Shown: positions 33,367-41,922, counted from the first letter of the stretch. The stretch: DNA of 64,000 bases from Myxococcota bacterium (GCA_018821305.1 JAHJMN010000199.1:1-64000), one strand, 5' to 3'. The notes: a model not told the origin generated them from the letters alone. Made by a program: numbers and translations.

Positions 33367-33396
33367 TTGCGTTTATGAAATACGCTATTTTATGAT
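33367..33396 (+). promoter_or_regulatory. candidate promoter of the Thg1-like/GltJ-like operon
   Basis: TTGCGT (33367-33372) and TATGAT (33391-33396) are separated by 18 bp in the 150-nt gap before the operon. Transcription would start about 40 nt before the first ATG at 33444. No other gap inside the operon is long enough to hold a promoter of its own. Confidence 0.45.
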
Positions 33397-33443
33397 AGCA
33401 TCGGGTAGAAGTTCACAGGTTACTTTTGCAGGAGATAGCCGAA

Positions 33444-34178
33444 ATGACACAGCAGACGGATCCGGAAATTCTTTTTTCGTCATTCAATGTCTATAATCAG
33501 ATAAGACCAATGCTTGGTACATACCATGTAATTGATATCCAGATCGATAACTCAGCTCAGGTGCTGGAGAATATCCAACTAAAGGATGTCAATCATTTCC
33601 ACGATTCTGTATGGCTAAAAACCATGGGGCTTTGTCTCGCGTATACCTGCAATCAGACTCAGGCTCTTTTCGGTCTCGCTGGAAGTTATAATATGCTTCT
33701 CGTTTATTCTCTTCCGGCGACCCAGCGGGAAGGAACGGGCCTTCTTGCAACTTGCGCTTCCGCTGCAACTTCGTTTTTATCGTCTCATACGGGTACGCCT
33801 GCTCGTTTTTCCGGTAAAGTCATGGAATTTCCGGAACCTAAAATTATGGCAGCATATTTTTTATGGAAGCAGAATGAAAACCGTAATGTTATTATTCAGA
33901 GCATTGTTCTTGAGGCATTGATGAGTCGCGGAAATACTTTTGAGCAGGCTCGCGAGATGCTCATGGCTCTTTCGGATCTCAAATCAAAACTCAGTTTAGT
34001 CAGCGATTTTCTACAAGTAGAAAAAATACCTCAGTGGCTTCTGAATGGTATATGTACCTACTGGAAAATTGACAACAACGAATTAAAACTGTCACTGAAC
34101 CAGACTGTTCCCGATGGACCGGATTTTCTGTCATACATGGTGGAAATTTTTGAACAAAATACAGGAACTGATAAATGA
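33444..34178 (+). CDS. degenerate Thg1-like (tRNA-His guanylyltransferase fold) protein
   Basis: By eye this 244-residue protein follows the Thg1-like order from end to end. It has an N-terminal 'FSSFNVYNQIRPMLGTYHVI' like 'F..YE......L....P.ivRLDG', a strand 'IDIQID' (30-35), and 'LFGLAGSYNMLLVY' (75-88) where active enzymes have 'Y.QSDE.S'. Next are 'QREGTGLLATCASAATSFLS' (94-113), and 'ARFSGKVMEFP' then 'YFLWKQNENRN' (138-148) where they have 'FDCRVF..P' and 'LWRQ.D...N'. One Asp of the metal site (D35) may remain, but the SDE Asp and Glu are Gly80 and Ser81. A nucleotide-binding but non-catalytic protein is likely. AGGAG lies 9 nt before the ATG. Its stop overlaps the next start (ATGA). 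Confidence 0.55.
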   Translation: MTQQTDPEILFSSFNVYNQIRPMLGTYHVIDIQIDNSAQVLENIQLKDVNHFHDSVWLKTMGLCLAYTCNQTQALFGLAGSYNMLLVYSLPATQREGTGLLATCASAATSFLSSHTGTPARFSGKVMEFPEPKIMAAYFLWKQNENRNVIIQSIVLEALMSRGNTFEQAREMLMALSDLKSKLSLVSDFLQVEKIPQWLLNGICTYWKIDNNELKLSLNQTVPDGPDFLSYMVEIFEQNTGTDK

Positions 34179-35533
34179 ATTTTGTTTGTGATAAATGTAC
34201 AACCAGATATTCAATTCCCGATGAGAAAGTTGCCGGAAAGATTCTAAAACTCCGGTGTAAAAAGTGCGGAAACACAATAATTCTTAAAGACCCGAAAGCG
34301 GACCCTGAAGAAAAGCAACACACAGGGACTGATGAAGGTCGAGTACTGTTGCAAAATGCTTTCAAGCAATCTCTTTCTCAAAAAGTCAGTACTTCCGAAC
34401 GAAAGATGATTTCTCCTGAACCGGAGAGGTCATCGGGCGATAAGACGCAACTTGTTAAAATTCCAGGATTTCAGGAACAGGTTCCCGATGAAGAATGGTA
34501 CCTGTCTGATTCTCGAGGCCAGGTTGGGCCAATGCCTTTCAACGAACTCGTTGCTCGAATCAAGCGAGGAGAGCCGGATCCTGATGCCGTTGTCTGGCGT
34601 GACGGATTCCGTGACTGGCTAACCATCGATATGGTTCCCGAGTTGAGATCTTATTATAAACACGTTCCGCCCCCCCGGCGACCTACTCGTGAAGTTGCTC
34701 GAGCTGAGGCACCACCACAGCAATCCTCTTCACAGATTGTAGCTCAACCTCCGGTGACAGCACCACAACCGGCCGCGGTACAGGCTCCTTCGATTAACGT
34801 TGCATCATCCCGGGAATTTAATCAACAGTCTGCACCAGCTCAGATAATTATTCCCGCCGAGGCATTGAGTCCATTTAAAGGAAAAACAATTCCCATTGTT
34901 GTTATTTCAGCTATCGCCGTGATCGCAGCATTCTTCCTGGGGGCAAAATTTATGGGTGGAGGTAAATCATCCGACAAGCCGGCTCCCGTTCAAAAGGAAA
35001 ATAATCAAGTTGTTGTAAAAGATAAAGTAAAAGAAAATATACCTGTGTCTGACATGACTCCGCAAATGAGTGAAGTGGTATATATTGTGGCAAATGACAC
35101 AGATAAAGATAAAGACAAAACTCCGGAAGATTCGGATATGAACGAATCACCGATGGGAAAACGAAATAACGGGAAAAAGAAGATTCCGGATATTATGGTT
35201 CCCGATATTGATCCCAGCAAACTGGAAATTAACGAAACACCAAAACCTGCAGTAAGCAGAGGTACTGGCGGTCTCAATCAATTTATGACACTTAATCAAA
35301 GCCAGATTACCCGTTGTTATGCCAGAGCCGTCCGGATGGGGCAGAAGGAACTTGTGGACCAGTCTATCAAAATTCACATCCGGGTTAATGCTGCTGGAAA
35401 ACTTTCTTCCATCAGTTTCACGGGAAAGATGCCACCGGTAATGAAAAACTGTATGATCAGTACAATTACAGGTTTTAAATTTCCTAAAGGAAACCAGACA
35501 GATAGTCTGACTTACACTATACACTTCAACTGA
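34175..35533 (+). CDS. GltJ/AgmX-like protein: zinc ribbon, GYF_2 domain, one membrane helix, AgmX/PglI C-terminal domain
   Basis: Residues 1-37 are an MJ0042-type zinc ribbon (Cys5, Cys8, Cys28, Cys31). Residues 105-155 are a GYF_2 domain ('EWYLSDSRGQVGPMPFNELV', then 'WRDGFRDWLTI'). A Pro/Gln-rich linker follows, a single membrane helix lies at about 238-258 ('IPIVVISAIAVIAAFFLGAK'), and the last 85 residues ('LNQSQITRCYARAVRMGQKE', 'FKFPKG') form the AgmX/PglI-type TonB-like end domain. This is the order of Myxococcus GltJ, whose zinc ribbon and GYF domains work on the cytoplasmic side of the gliding machine. The protein is shorter here and no other glt gene is in the window, so a different trans-envelope role is possible. 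Confidence 0.85.
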   Translation: MNFVCDKCTTRYSIPDEKVAGKILKLRCKKCGNTIILKDPKADPEEKQHTGTDEGRVLLQNAFKQSLSQKVSTSERKMISPEPERSSGDKTQLVKIPGFQEQVPDEEWYLSDSRGQVGPMPFNELVARIKRGEPDPDAVVWRDGFRDWLTIDMVPELRSYYKHVPPPRRPTREVARAEAPPQQSSSQIVAQPPVTAPQPAAVQAPSINVASSREFNQQSAPAQIIIPAEALSPFKGKTIPIVVISAIAVIAAFFLGAKFMGGGKSSDKPAPVQKENNQVVVKDKVKENIPVSDMTPQMSEVVYIVANDTDKDKDKTPEDSDMNESPMGKRNNGKKKIPDIMVPDIDPSKLEINETPKPAVSRGTGGLNQFMTLNQSQITRCYARAVRMGQKELVDQSIKIHIRVNAAGKLSSISFTGKMPPVMKNCMISTITGFKFPKGNQTDSLTYTIHFN

Positions 35534-35543
35534 GGTATTTGTT

Positions 35544-36491
35544 ATGCAATTGTATGTCAGAACAGGGAAATCCGATAAGCGACACTTTTTAGTTTCTTTT
35601 AAAACACTATGCTCACTGATGTTTATAAGTGTTTTCGGTTTTACCGGGTGCAGAAATTCTTCGGATGGCTGTAAGAAAGATACTGATTGCCGTGAGGGAA
35701 GAGTCTGCAGCAAGGGCGAATGTATTGATACTGGAGTTAAGGTTTTAAACGGCGACAAAACTAAAAAGCCTGATAAGAAATCTGTTAAAACTCCTGACAA
35801 GATACCACCATCTAATCATATTGTTACGCCGATCCAGCCACCAATAAAATCAGATCCTTTAGGGCCAATTCTTAAAAATTTAAATCTGAATCTTGATTTA
35901 GATGCTCCAGGAGGAAAGATATCTTTTCGAATGAAAGGAATGAAAAACGGGGTTCCGGCTATTGAAATGTGTCAGAAGGGTAAGTGCTCTGAGGTTGATA
36001 TGAGTGATCCCGATTCCATGGTAGACATAATGACAAAATTAATGGGAAGTGGAAATCCTACGGATCTTATGTCGCAGTTTCTTAAAAATTTCAATAATTT
36101 AGGCCCAATGATTCCTGGAAACCGAAATCCCGGGTTTCCCCGCCCTGTTATTCCCAATGTAAATCCACGGAATCCTGTAATTTCTCCATCAAATCCTTTG
36201 CCCGGAGGTCCCTATCGCTCGGTTAAAGATATTCTCAAAGATAAAAACCGTGCGGCAGGTAGAGAGGCCATACTTGGTGGAATGAAGCCCGTGAACATCA
36301 GTTTACCGGATCGTGTGGATTTTAAAACTACCGGTGGTGTTAAGATTGAAACAACCGTCAATGCCTCTGTAAGAACACATCTGCGCAAACTGGCTAAAAT
36401 ATCCGGTACTGTAATAATCCGCATAAAGATTCAGAGAGTGTCTGGAACCCTTATTCGTGGTGAACTTACTGAACTTGATTTCAACAACTAA
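35544..36491 (+). CDS. proline-rich lipoprotein of the GltJ-like operon
   Basis: The 315-residue precursor has a long signal with the lipobox 'VFGFTGC' (Cys36), then a small Cys-rich segment ('CKKDTDCREGRVCSKGEC') and a Lys/Pro linker. The middle is rich in Pro, Asn and Gly ('PNVNPRNPVISPSNPLPGG'), and the end is a possible folded domain of about 100 residues rich in beta segments. GAGG lies 8 nt before the ATG, 10 nt after the GltJ-like gene. No family was recognised. It could be the outer-envelope partner of the TonB-like end of the preceding protein. Confidence 0.7.
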   Translation: MQLYVRTGKSDKRHFLVSFKTLCSLMFISVFGFTGCRNSSDGCKKDTDCREGRVCSKGECIDTGVKVLNGDKTKKPDKKSVKTPDKIPPSNHIVTPIQPPIKSDPLGPILKNLNLNLDLDAPGGKISFRMKGMKNGVPAIEMCQKGKCSEVDMSDPDSMVDIMTKLMGSGNPTDLMSQFLKNFNNLGPMIPGNRNPGFPRPVIPNVNPRNPVISPSNPLPGGPYRSVKDILKDKNRAAGREAILGGMKPVNISLPDRVDFKTTGGVKIETTVNASVRTHLRKLAKISGTVIIRIKIQRVSGTLIRGELTELDFNN

Positions 36492-36502
36492 ACCGGTGCC
36501 GT

Positions 36503-38365
36503 ATGAACCTGATATTTTTATTCACTGCCTTATTCAGTTCGCCATCTCCTGACATTGTTATCACTGGCCATTTTGTTGATGTAAAAGTCTCAAAAACGGG
36601 TGCTTCAACAACTGTTGAGAGAAAAACCTGGCAAATTCTTTCGGACGAAGGGGTTAAACATCTCATAACTCATCGTTTTGATTATGATCCTTCCACAAAC
36701 AGGATAAAGATTCTATCGATATCCCGCATTCGACCTGGAGGAAAAAAAACGGCACTCAAATGCAATGAAGTAGATCTTCCGCAAAGTGCCGGTTGGATTT
36801 TATGGCGTTTTTGGATGAAAATTATTACTTGTCCAGCTCTTGAAACGGGAGACTCACTTGAAATAGTAACTGAAAAGAAAGGGTTTATGATTGCTTATCT
36901 GAGAGGAGGAGAGGAATTTATACCTCCCATGAAGGGGCATTTTTATGATCAGGTTCTTTTCGGGGACGAGCCATGGCAGGTGAATTTTAAAAAATACACA
37001 GTGATGGTTCCGGATAATATGAGGCTTAGAGCATCTGTGTACAACGGCTCAATTAATTCTTCTGTTAATTACAAGGGAAAGAACACAATTTACAGTTGGT
37101 GGCGTGGTGGTCTTAAAGCCCACAAGCGGGAAATGGGGAGCCCATCGGAAAGTGATTATCTTCCAAAAGTCGTTATGGCGACAGTACATAACTGGGAGGA
37201 AAAAAGCCGCTGGTTTTATGAAGTTAATAAAAATCAATTTGAGCCAACCCCGGAAATAAAAGCCATGGTTGCAAAGATTATTAAGGGAGTCGCAGACAAA
37301 AAACGGCAGATGACGCTCCTCAACCGTTGGGTGGCAGGTAATATCCGGTACCGGGGCTGGTCCAATGGAAAACAAGAAGGTTATACACTTCACAGCGGCG
37401 ATCAGGTGTTTACTCAGCGTGCTGGTGTTTGCAAAGATATTGCTTCAATGTTGATTACAATGCTTAAAGCTGCCGGGTTTGAAGTATATCCTGCCATGAC
37501 GATGGCCGGTGCCAGAGTCGAAAATATTCCCGCTGATCAGTTCAATCACAGCGTTGTTGCGGTTAAAATGCCCGATGGTTCCTTTCATATGCTTGATCCC
37601 ACCTGGGCTCCCTTTTCACGACATGACTGGTCTTACGCGGAACGTGAACAGTATTATGTGGTTGGGACTCCACGTGGGGAAACTTTAATGAAAATACCCG
37701 CTTCTCGACCGGAAGAAAATACAATTTCATTAAAAGCAGTGTCGAAAATAGGGGCAACCTATTCCAGTATATGGACCCTTCGGGGCAGTGGCTATGCCGA
37801 TGATTCTCTGCGTCGTATGATTGCTTTCACATCCATTCCTGAGCGTGCTATGATTCCTGAGCTTTTTGTCAGGAAGTTAGCAGGGGCAACTGTTTCCACT
37901 ACCGGTTATCTGGATCCTGGCAATCTCGATCGTGAGATGAGCATGAATCTACGCTGGTCTTCGAAAAATCTTATAATCCAGACACCGGGAGGATTGATTT
38001 TTACTCCCTCCAGTCTGAGTGCTATTCCCGACCGGGTTGCATTGTTGTCATGGTTAAATATCAAAAACAAAAAGCGTAGTTCCCCGATTTTATTAAGGGC
38101 AAATCATGTTCTGGAAATTGATGAAGATATTGTATTTCCAAGTGCATTTGATTTAAAAGTTGAAAAATTTTCCGGTTCTTATGAAAGTAACCATTTCAAG
38201 ATGAACTGGTCATATACTGTTCAAGGCAAGGTTCTGAAAATAAAAGTCAAAGTTGTGGTGCCTCATAGAACCATTCCTTCATCTTCTTTTTCGGATTTTA
38301 TGAAGGGTGTCTCAATATTACGTAAACTTTCCAGTGAAAAACTGGTGGTAAAATTTAAAAAATAA
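36503..38365 (+). CDS. DUF3857/transglutaminase-like exported protein, triad intact
   Basis: The 620-residue protein begins with a short signal ('NLIFLFTALFSS'). A DUF3857-like N-terminal beta domain follows ('ERKTWQILSDEGVKHLITHR', 'ISRIRPGGKKT'), then a transglutaminase core with Cys310 in 'QRAGVCKDIASMLITMLKAA', His349 in 'QFNHSVVAVKM' and Asp365 in 'HMLDPTWAPF'. All three catalytic residues are present, so it may be a periplasmic transglutaminase or protease. The C-terminal 200 residues are beta-rich. It lies 11 nt before a paralogue that lacks these residues. Confidence 0.82.
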   Translation: MNLIFLFTALFSSPSPDIVITGHFVDVKVSKTGASTTVERKTWQILSDEGVKHLITHRFDYDPSTNRIKILSISRIRPGGKKTALKCNEVDLPQSAGWILWRFWMKIITCPALETGDSLEIVTEKKGFMIAYLRGGEEFIPPMKGHFYDQVLFGDEPWQVNFKKYTVMVPDNMRLRASVYNGSINSSVNYKGKNTIYSWWRGGLKAHKREMGSPSESDYLPKVVMATVHNWEEKSRWFYEVNKNQFEPTPEIKAMVAKIIKGVADKKRQMTLLNRWVAGNIRYRGWSNGKQEGYTLHSGDQVFTQRAGVCKDIASMLITMLKAAGFEVYPAMTMAGARVENIPADQFNHSVVAVKMPDGSFHMLDPTWAPFSRHDWSYAEREQYYVVGTPRGETLMKIPASRPEENTISLKAVSKIGATYSSIWTLRGSGYADDSLRRMIAFTSIPERAMIPELFVRKLAGATVSTTGYLDPGNLDREMSMNLRWSSKNLIIQTPGGLIFTPSSLSAIPDRVALLSWLNIKNKKRSSPILLRANHVLEIDEDIVFPSAFDLKVEKFSGSYESNHFKMNWSYTVQGKVLKIKVKVVVPHRTIPSSSFSDFMKGVSILRKLSSEKLVVKFKK

Positions 38366-38376
38366 ACTGGTGATCA

Positions 38377-40137
38377 ATGTTTTTACCTGCTCTTATTATT
38401 TTATTGTCCGCTCCAGGGACGGATGACTCCACAATTCTTGAACGCAACTGGAGCTTCACACTGGATTCGGGTCTCATTTCAATAAAATACAGTTCTTCTG
38501 AAACGCTCAATACCCCCCTTGCCAGAGATATGTTTTCCGATTTGCGGATACCCTGGGACAAATCATGTCAGAAACTCTCAACTTCAGCTTACACACTGAC
38601 TGGAAATAAAAAACTCAGCACTCCTTCTCAGGGAATTAATGAAGTGGTTCCATTTGGTTTTGAGAAAATTCCCGGCGGAACTACAAAGCGTGAGACCGTT
38701 GTCAGTGCCGCAGGAGCAACGGATCAGAGCAAAGTTTTTTATGAATATACTATAAATCCGAAAGGGAAGTGCCCCGGTGTTTTTGAATATACTATTCCTC
38801 TTGTGGAAGGAAGACCTGTCGAAAAATTGATTGTCCGAATTGATACTGCTCTTAACTGGAAGGTTTTATGGAAACCGGCCGGGTGCAAAGTATCCCGGGA
38901 GGGTCGTTATAATGTTATTACTTGCCTGAAAATAAAAGGGGCAGGATATCGAAATATTGCCGGACGCCGCTCATCTTCTTCCCGGGTTTTGTCAAGACTC
39001 CCAAGAGTTATGATTTCTGCATGGGACGAAAAATCCCTTAAACAGCATCTGAGCAATCTCGATACGCAGGCTTTACTTAATCTTAAAAATTTGATTCCAT
39101 CGGCACTTAAAGAAATAACTGATGGGGAATTTACTCTATGGGGGAAAATTGAAAAACTTACTCAATGGCTTGGACGAAATATCAAAAAACTCCCGGAAGG
39201 AACAGTTTCTTCGCTGAAGGATACAATAAAATACAGGGCTGCAGATGGTACTTTTCGTGCGGTATTAGCTGCTGCCCTTATAAATAATTTTATAAGCAAA
39301 GCAAAGGGCGTACATTTAGTTCATGTTTCAGATTTAAGTACAGAAATGAAAGATTTTGTTACACTCAGCCATTATGATAATAAATTTGTCGTATTTAAAA
39401 TTACTGGGAAAACATACATTTACAATCCAATCACTGGAGAACTAAAAAGTAATTTTAAAATGCTGGGAGGAAAACCATTCATTGCCGCCGATTCTGTGGT
39501 TCCCCGTCGAGTACAGGATGGGGAGAAGCGTACTTTACGGCTCCGGGGAATACTTAAACAAGATACTATTTCGTTTGAAGGTCAGTTATACACAGAAAAA
39601 CCCGTATTGAAAATCTGTGCAGATAATTTAAAATCATTAGGTCTGAAAATAACTTCATGCAATTTCGATGAAAAAACATTGGATTACACTGTTATTCGTT
39701 TTTCCGGAGATTTGATTCTGTCCCACGGCTACACAGTTATTCCTCTTTTAGGACGGTTTGCACCGGATACTAAACCCCGTGTGTCAAGACAGTACAATCT
39801 TGCTTTACCTCTAAAAAAACGATTTGTTTCAGTAGATCTGGTTCTTGATACCGGTGGACGAAACCTGTTTTCCATGAATTTTCCTGCGGGTGTTTTCAAA
39901 CCCATAAATGGCAAACTGAATGGTGCAATCATTGATTTTTTTACGAATTACACCTATTCCTACGGAAATGGAATTATTAAAATAAAAACAGAACACAGTA
40001 CAGAAGCCGTAGATATTCTTCCGTTATATTACGGATTAAAGACAAAAATAAACATCACCGGTTTATACCGTGATACTTTGAACTTCGGAGACACAGGCAT
40101 AGTATTTCATGAAAAAACTTCAGATTCAGGACAGTAA
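38377..40137 (+). CDS. transglutaminase-like paralogue that seems to lack the catalytic triad
   Basis: This 586-residue protein has the same order and length of segments as its upstream neighbour: short signal ('FLPALIILLSA'), beta-rich half, a helical pair ('FTLWGKIEKLTQWLGRNIKK'), a core, and a beta-rich end. In the core, 'YRAADGTFRAVLAAALI' (286-302) stands where the neighbour has 'QRAGVCKDIASMLITML', putting Gly291 in place of Cys. 'KTYIYNPITG' replaces 'FHMLDPTW', putting Asn in place of Asp. It looks like a non-catalytic partner that may pair with the active enzyme. The alignment was made by eye. Confidence 0.6.
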   Translation: MFLPALIILLSAPGTDDSTILERNWSFTLDSGLISIKYSSSETLNTPLARDMFSDLRIPWDKSCQKLSTSAYTLTGNKKLSTPSQGINEVVPFGFEKIPGGTTKRETVVSAAGATDQSKVFYEYTINPKGKCPGVFEYTIPLVEGRPVEKLIVRIDTALNWKVLWKPAGCKVSREGRYNVITCLKIKGAGYRNIAGRRSSSSRVLSRLPRVMISAWDEKSLKQHLSNLDTQALLNLKNLIPSALKEITDGEFTLWGKIEKLTQWLGRNIKKLPEGTVSSLKDTIKYRAADGTFRAVLAAALINNFISKAKGVHLVHVSDLSTEMKDFVTLSHYDNKFVVFKITGKTYIYNPITGELKSNFKMLGGKPFIAADSVVPRRVQDGEKRTLRLRGILKQDTISFEGQLYTEKPVLKICADNLKSLGLKITSCNFDEKTLDYTVIRFSGDLILSHGYTVIPLLGRFAPDTKPRVSRQYNLALPLKKRFVSVDLVLDTGGRNLFSMNFPAGVFKPINGKLNGAIIDFFTNYTYSYGNGIIKIKTEHSTEAVDILPLYYGLKTKINITGLYRDTLNFGDTGIVFHEKTSDSGQ

Positions 40138-40642
40138 TACTATCGAAATCACAGCTCTTTTAGGCGTTGGTCATATCGGTATCAATCTGGCTGGTGTGAG
40201 AAGAAGGCTTGGGGCCTTTATTGTGGACTTAATTGTATCATCTCCCCTTGTCTTCATATCTGTAGTTGCAACTCTTCGAAGTTTTGCTCAGGTACAGACA
40301 ATTCGGGGGGATTTTGCTGTCCACGACCGCATATCAATGCTTTTTGCTTCCTCTCCGGGGCCATTTATTGCTGCCTGGATTGCAGCTATTACAACTTTTA
40401 TTCTTTTAAATTATTTACTCTCTATCACTTTTGGTCGAACTGTGGGAATGGCCTTACTCGGTCTTGGATATACTGCGGGGAAAGGCTCGCAACCCTCCCC
40501 GTTAAGGTTTTTTCTTCGTTCAATTATCGGCCTTTTTACGGGAGTTTTTTTCTTCAGTTGTTGGTTGTGGGTGTTTTTTGATGAAGCTTCAAGGCCCCTG
40601 CATGACAGAATTTGCGGAATCTATATAGTTCGTGTCCTGTAA
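40109..40642 (+). CDS. RDD-family membrane protein
   Basis: The 177-residue protein has the RDD pattern: 'RRRLGAFIVDLIVSSPLVFI' at the first helix, a second helix after a loop ('AWIAAITTFILLNYLLSITF'), 'GRTVGMALLGLGYT', a third helix ('LFTGVFFFSCWLWVFF'), and 'RPLHDRICGIYIV' at the end. The start at 40109 overlaps the previous gene by 29 nt. No later ATG would keep the first helix. Its last four codons and TAA stop lie inside a palindromic element, so the C-terminal 'VRVL' comes from the repeat. The function of RDD proteins is mostly unknown; some act in transport. Confidence 0.82.
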   Translation: MKKLQIQDSNTIEITALLGVGHIGINLAGVRRRLGAFIVDLIVSSPLVFISVVATLRSFAQVQTIRGDFAVHDRISMLFASSPGPFIAAWIAAITTFILLNYLLSITFGRTVGMALLGLGYTAGKGSQPSPLRFFLRSIIGLFTGVFFFSCWLWVFFDEASRPLHDRICGIYIVRVL

Positions 40643-40690
40643 TTCGCTTCGCGAAGGATTTTATTAAAAATCCTTACAGGACACGAACTA
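40626..40690. repeat. palindromic element with 17-bp perfect arms and two inner hairpins
   Basis: TAGTTCGTGTCCTGTAA (40626-40642) and its exact complement TTACAGGACACGAACTA (40674-40690) enclose two hairpins, TTCGC-TTC-GCGAA and AAGGATTTT-ATTA-AAAATCCTT. Folded, it would be a three-way junction. It fills the gap between the convergent RDD and mnmA genes and holds the stop codons of both, TAA of RDD in the left arm and TAG of mnmA in the right arm. No T-run follows either arm. Confidence 0.9.
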
Positions 40691-41713
40691 AACATTTTCA
40701 TGGGAAAAGACTTCATCTATCCAGGCTCCTCCAACTACTGTATCCCCCAAGTAAAATACCGCGGCTTGCCCCGGTGGTACCGCAGATACGCTTTCCTTGA
40801 AAATAATCTGCACTTTTCCGTTGGGAAGGGCAATTACTTCCGCCGGATAGGGTGGCGTCCGATATCGTACAGAAACCATATAGTGTCCCGAAACTGGTTT
40901 ATTCTGGGCCCAGACTGCTTCGACCCCGTAAATCATTTTTGCTTCCAGATATGATTGAGGCCCAACGATAAGTACGTTTGAATTCAGGTCTTTGCCGATA
41001 ACGTAAAGCGGTTCTTTTGCTGCGATACCGATTCCTTTTCTTTGTCCGGTGGTGTAATGCTCAAGACCGTGATGTCTGCCGAGAACTGTTCCATCGGGGG
41101 AAATAATATTACCTTCTTCACCGTGGATTTCCAGTTCCGCCAGAAGATCCTCATAAGACCCGGTGGCAAAACAGATGTCCTGACTTCCGGAGGGTTTAAA
41201 CTTAAAACCCATGGATTGCGCTGTCGCAACGGCAAATTCCCGATTTTTAGTCCCCATGGGAAAAAGTATCTGATCTCTCACCTGAGGATTTACTCTCCAT
41301 AAAAAATAGCTCTGATCCTTTTTGCGATCAAGCCCTCTTGTGATATGAAGTTCTTCGTTAATTTGAGCATAATGGCCCGTTGCCATGAAATCCATTCCCC
41401 GGCTTTTAATTGCATCAAAAAGGAGTCCAAATTTGATTTCCCGGTTGCAAAATGCACAGGGATTTGGTGTACGTCCTTTGAGAATTTCACTTCGAAATGA
41501 TTTAATGACAGTATTTCTGAATTCTGTATGAAGATCAATGATTTCTAGTGGAACATCAGCAAGATCAGCACCCTGAATAACCGAATCTGGTACCGTATCA
41601 GTGGCTAAAAGAGCATGAAAAGCAATAACTTCATAGCCGGATGATTTCAACAGAGAACAAGATGTAAGGGAGTCAATGCCTCCACTGAATGCAACTCCAA
41701 CTTTTTTATGCAT
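40688..41713 (-). CDS. mnmA: tRNA-specific 2-thiouridylase MnmA
   Basis: The enzyme adds sulfur to U34 of tRNAs for Lys, Glu and Gln. It has the PP-loop 'VAFSGGIDSLTSC' (7-19), the catalytic cysteine in 'TPNPCAFCNREIKF', the second in 'SGSQDICFATG', and 'ATGHYAQI' and 'DQSYFLWRV' as family marks. The start is at 41713 (MHKKVGVAFSGG), with AAGGT 6 nt before it. The in-frame codons further up are not part of MnmA proteins. The C-terminus is set by a TAG in the palindromic element it shares with the RDD gene. Confidence 0.93.
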   Translation of the reverse strand: MHKKVGVAFSGGIDSLTSCSLLKSSGYEVIAFHALLATDTVPDSVIQGADLADVPLEIIDLHTEFRNTVIKSFRSEILKGRTPNPCAFCNREIKFGLLFDAIKSRGMDFMATGHYAQINEELHITRGLDRKKDQSYFLWRVNPQVRDQILFPMGTKNREFAVATAQSMGFKFKPSGSQDICFATGSYEDLLAELEIHGEEGNIISPDGTVLGRHHGLEHYTTGQRKGIGIAAKEPLYVIGKDLNSNVLIVGPQSYLEAKMIYGVEAVWAQNKPVSGHYMVSVRYRTPPYPAEVIALPNGKVQIIFKESVSAVPPGQAAVFYLGDTVVGGAWIDEVFSHENV

Positions 41714-41877
41714 TGAATTACCTTTTTTCTGGGAAAATCGGAAATAGTTTCCGAAAACCGATCGGAAAAGATTTCCGAAAAAACTCATATCCATACCAGA
41801 AGTAAAATAAAATGGAAATTCCCGGTTTTAAGTCTTTGATATTAAATTCAAATAAAAGTCCATAAAATCTTCAATCA

Positions 41878-41893
41878 AGGCAAGAGTCTTGCA
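41878..41893 (+). promoter_or_regulatory. sigma-54-type promoter of the pilin/PilY1 operon
   Basis: AGGCAAGAGTCTTGCA matches the sigma-54 consensus TGGCACGNNNNTTGCW in all but two positions, with GG and GC exactly 10 bp apart. Transcription would begin near 41905 and the first ATG is at 41923. Type IV pilus genes in Myxococcus and Geobacter are often under sigma-54 with PilR-type activators. No activator gene is in the window. Confidence 0.65.
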
Positions 41894-41922
41894 TAAGCCC
41901 GGGTTAGAGATGGAGTAATAAG

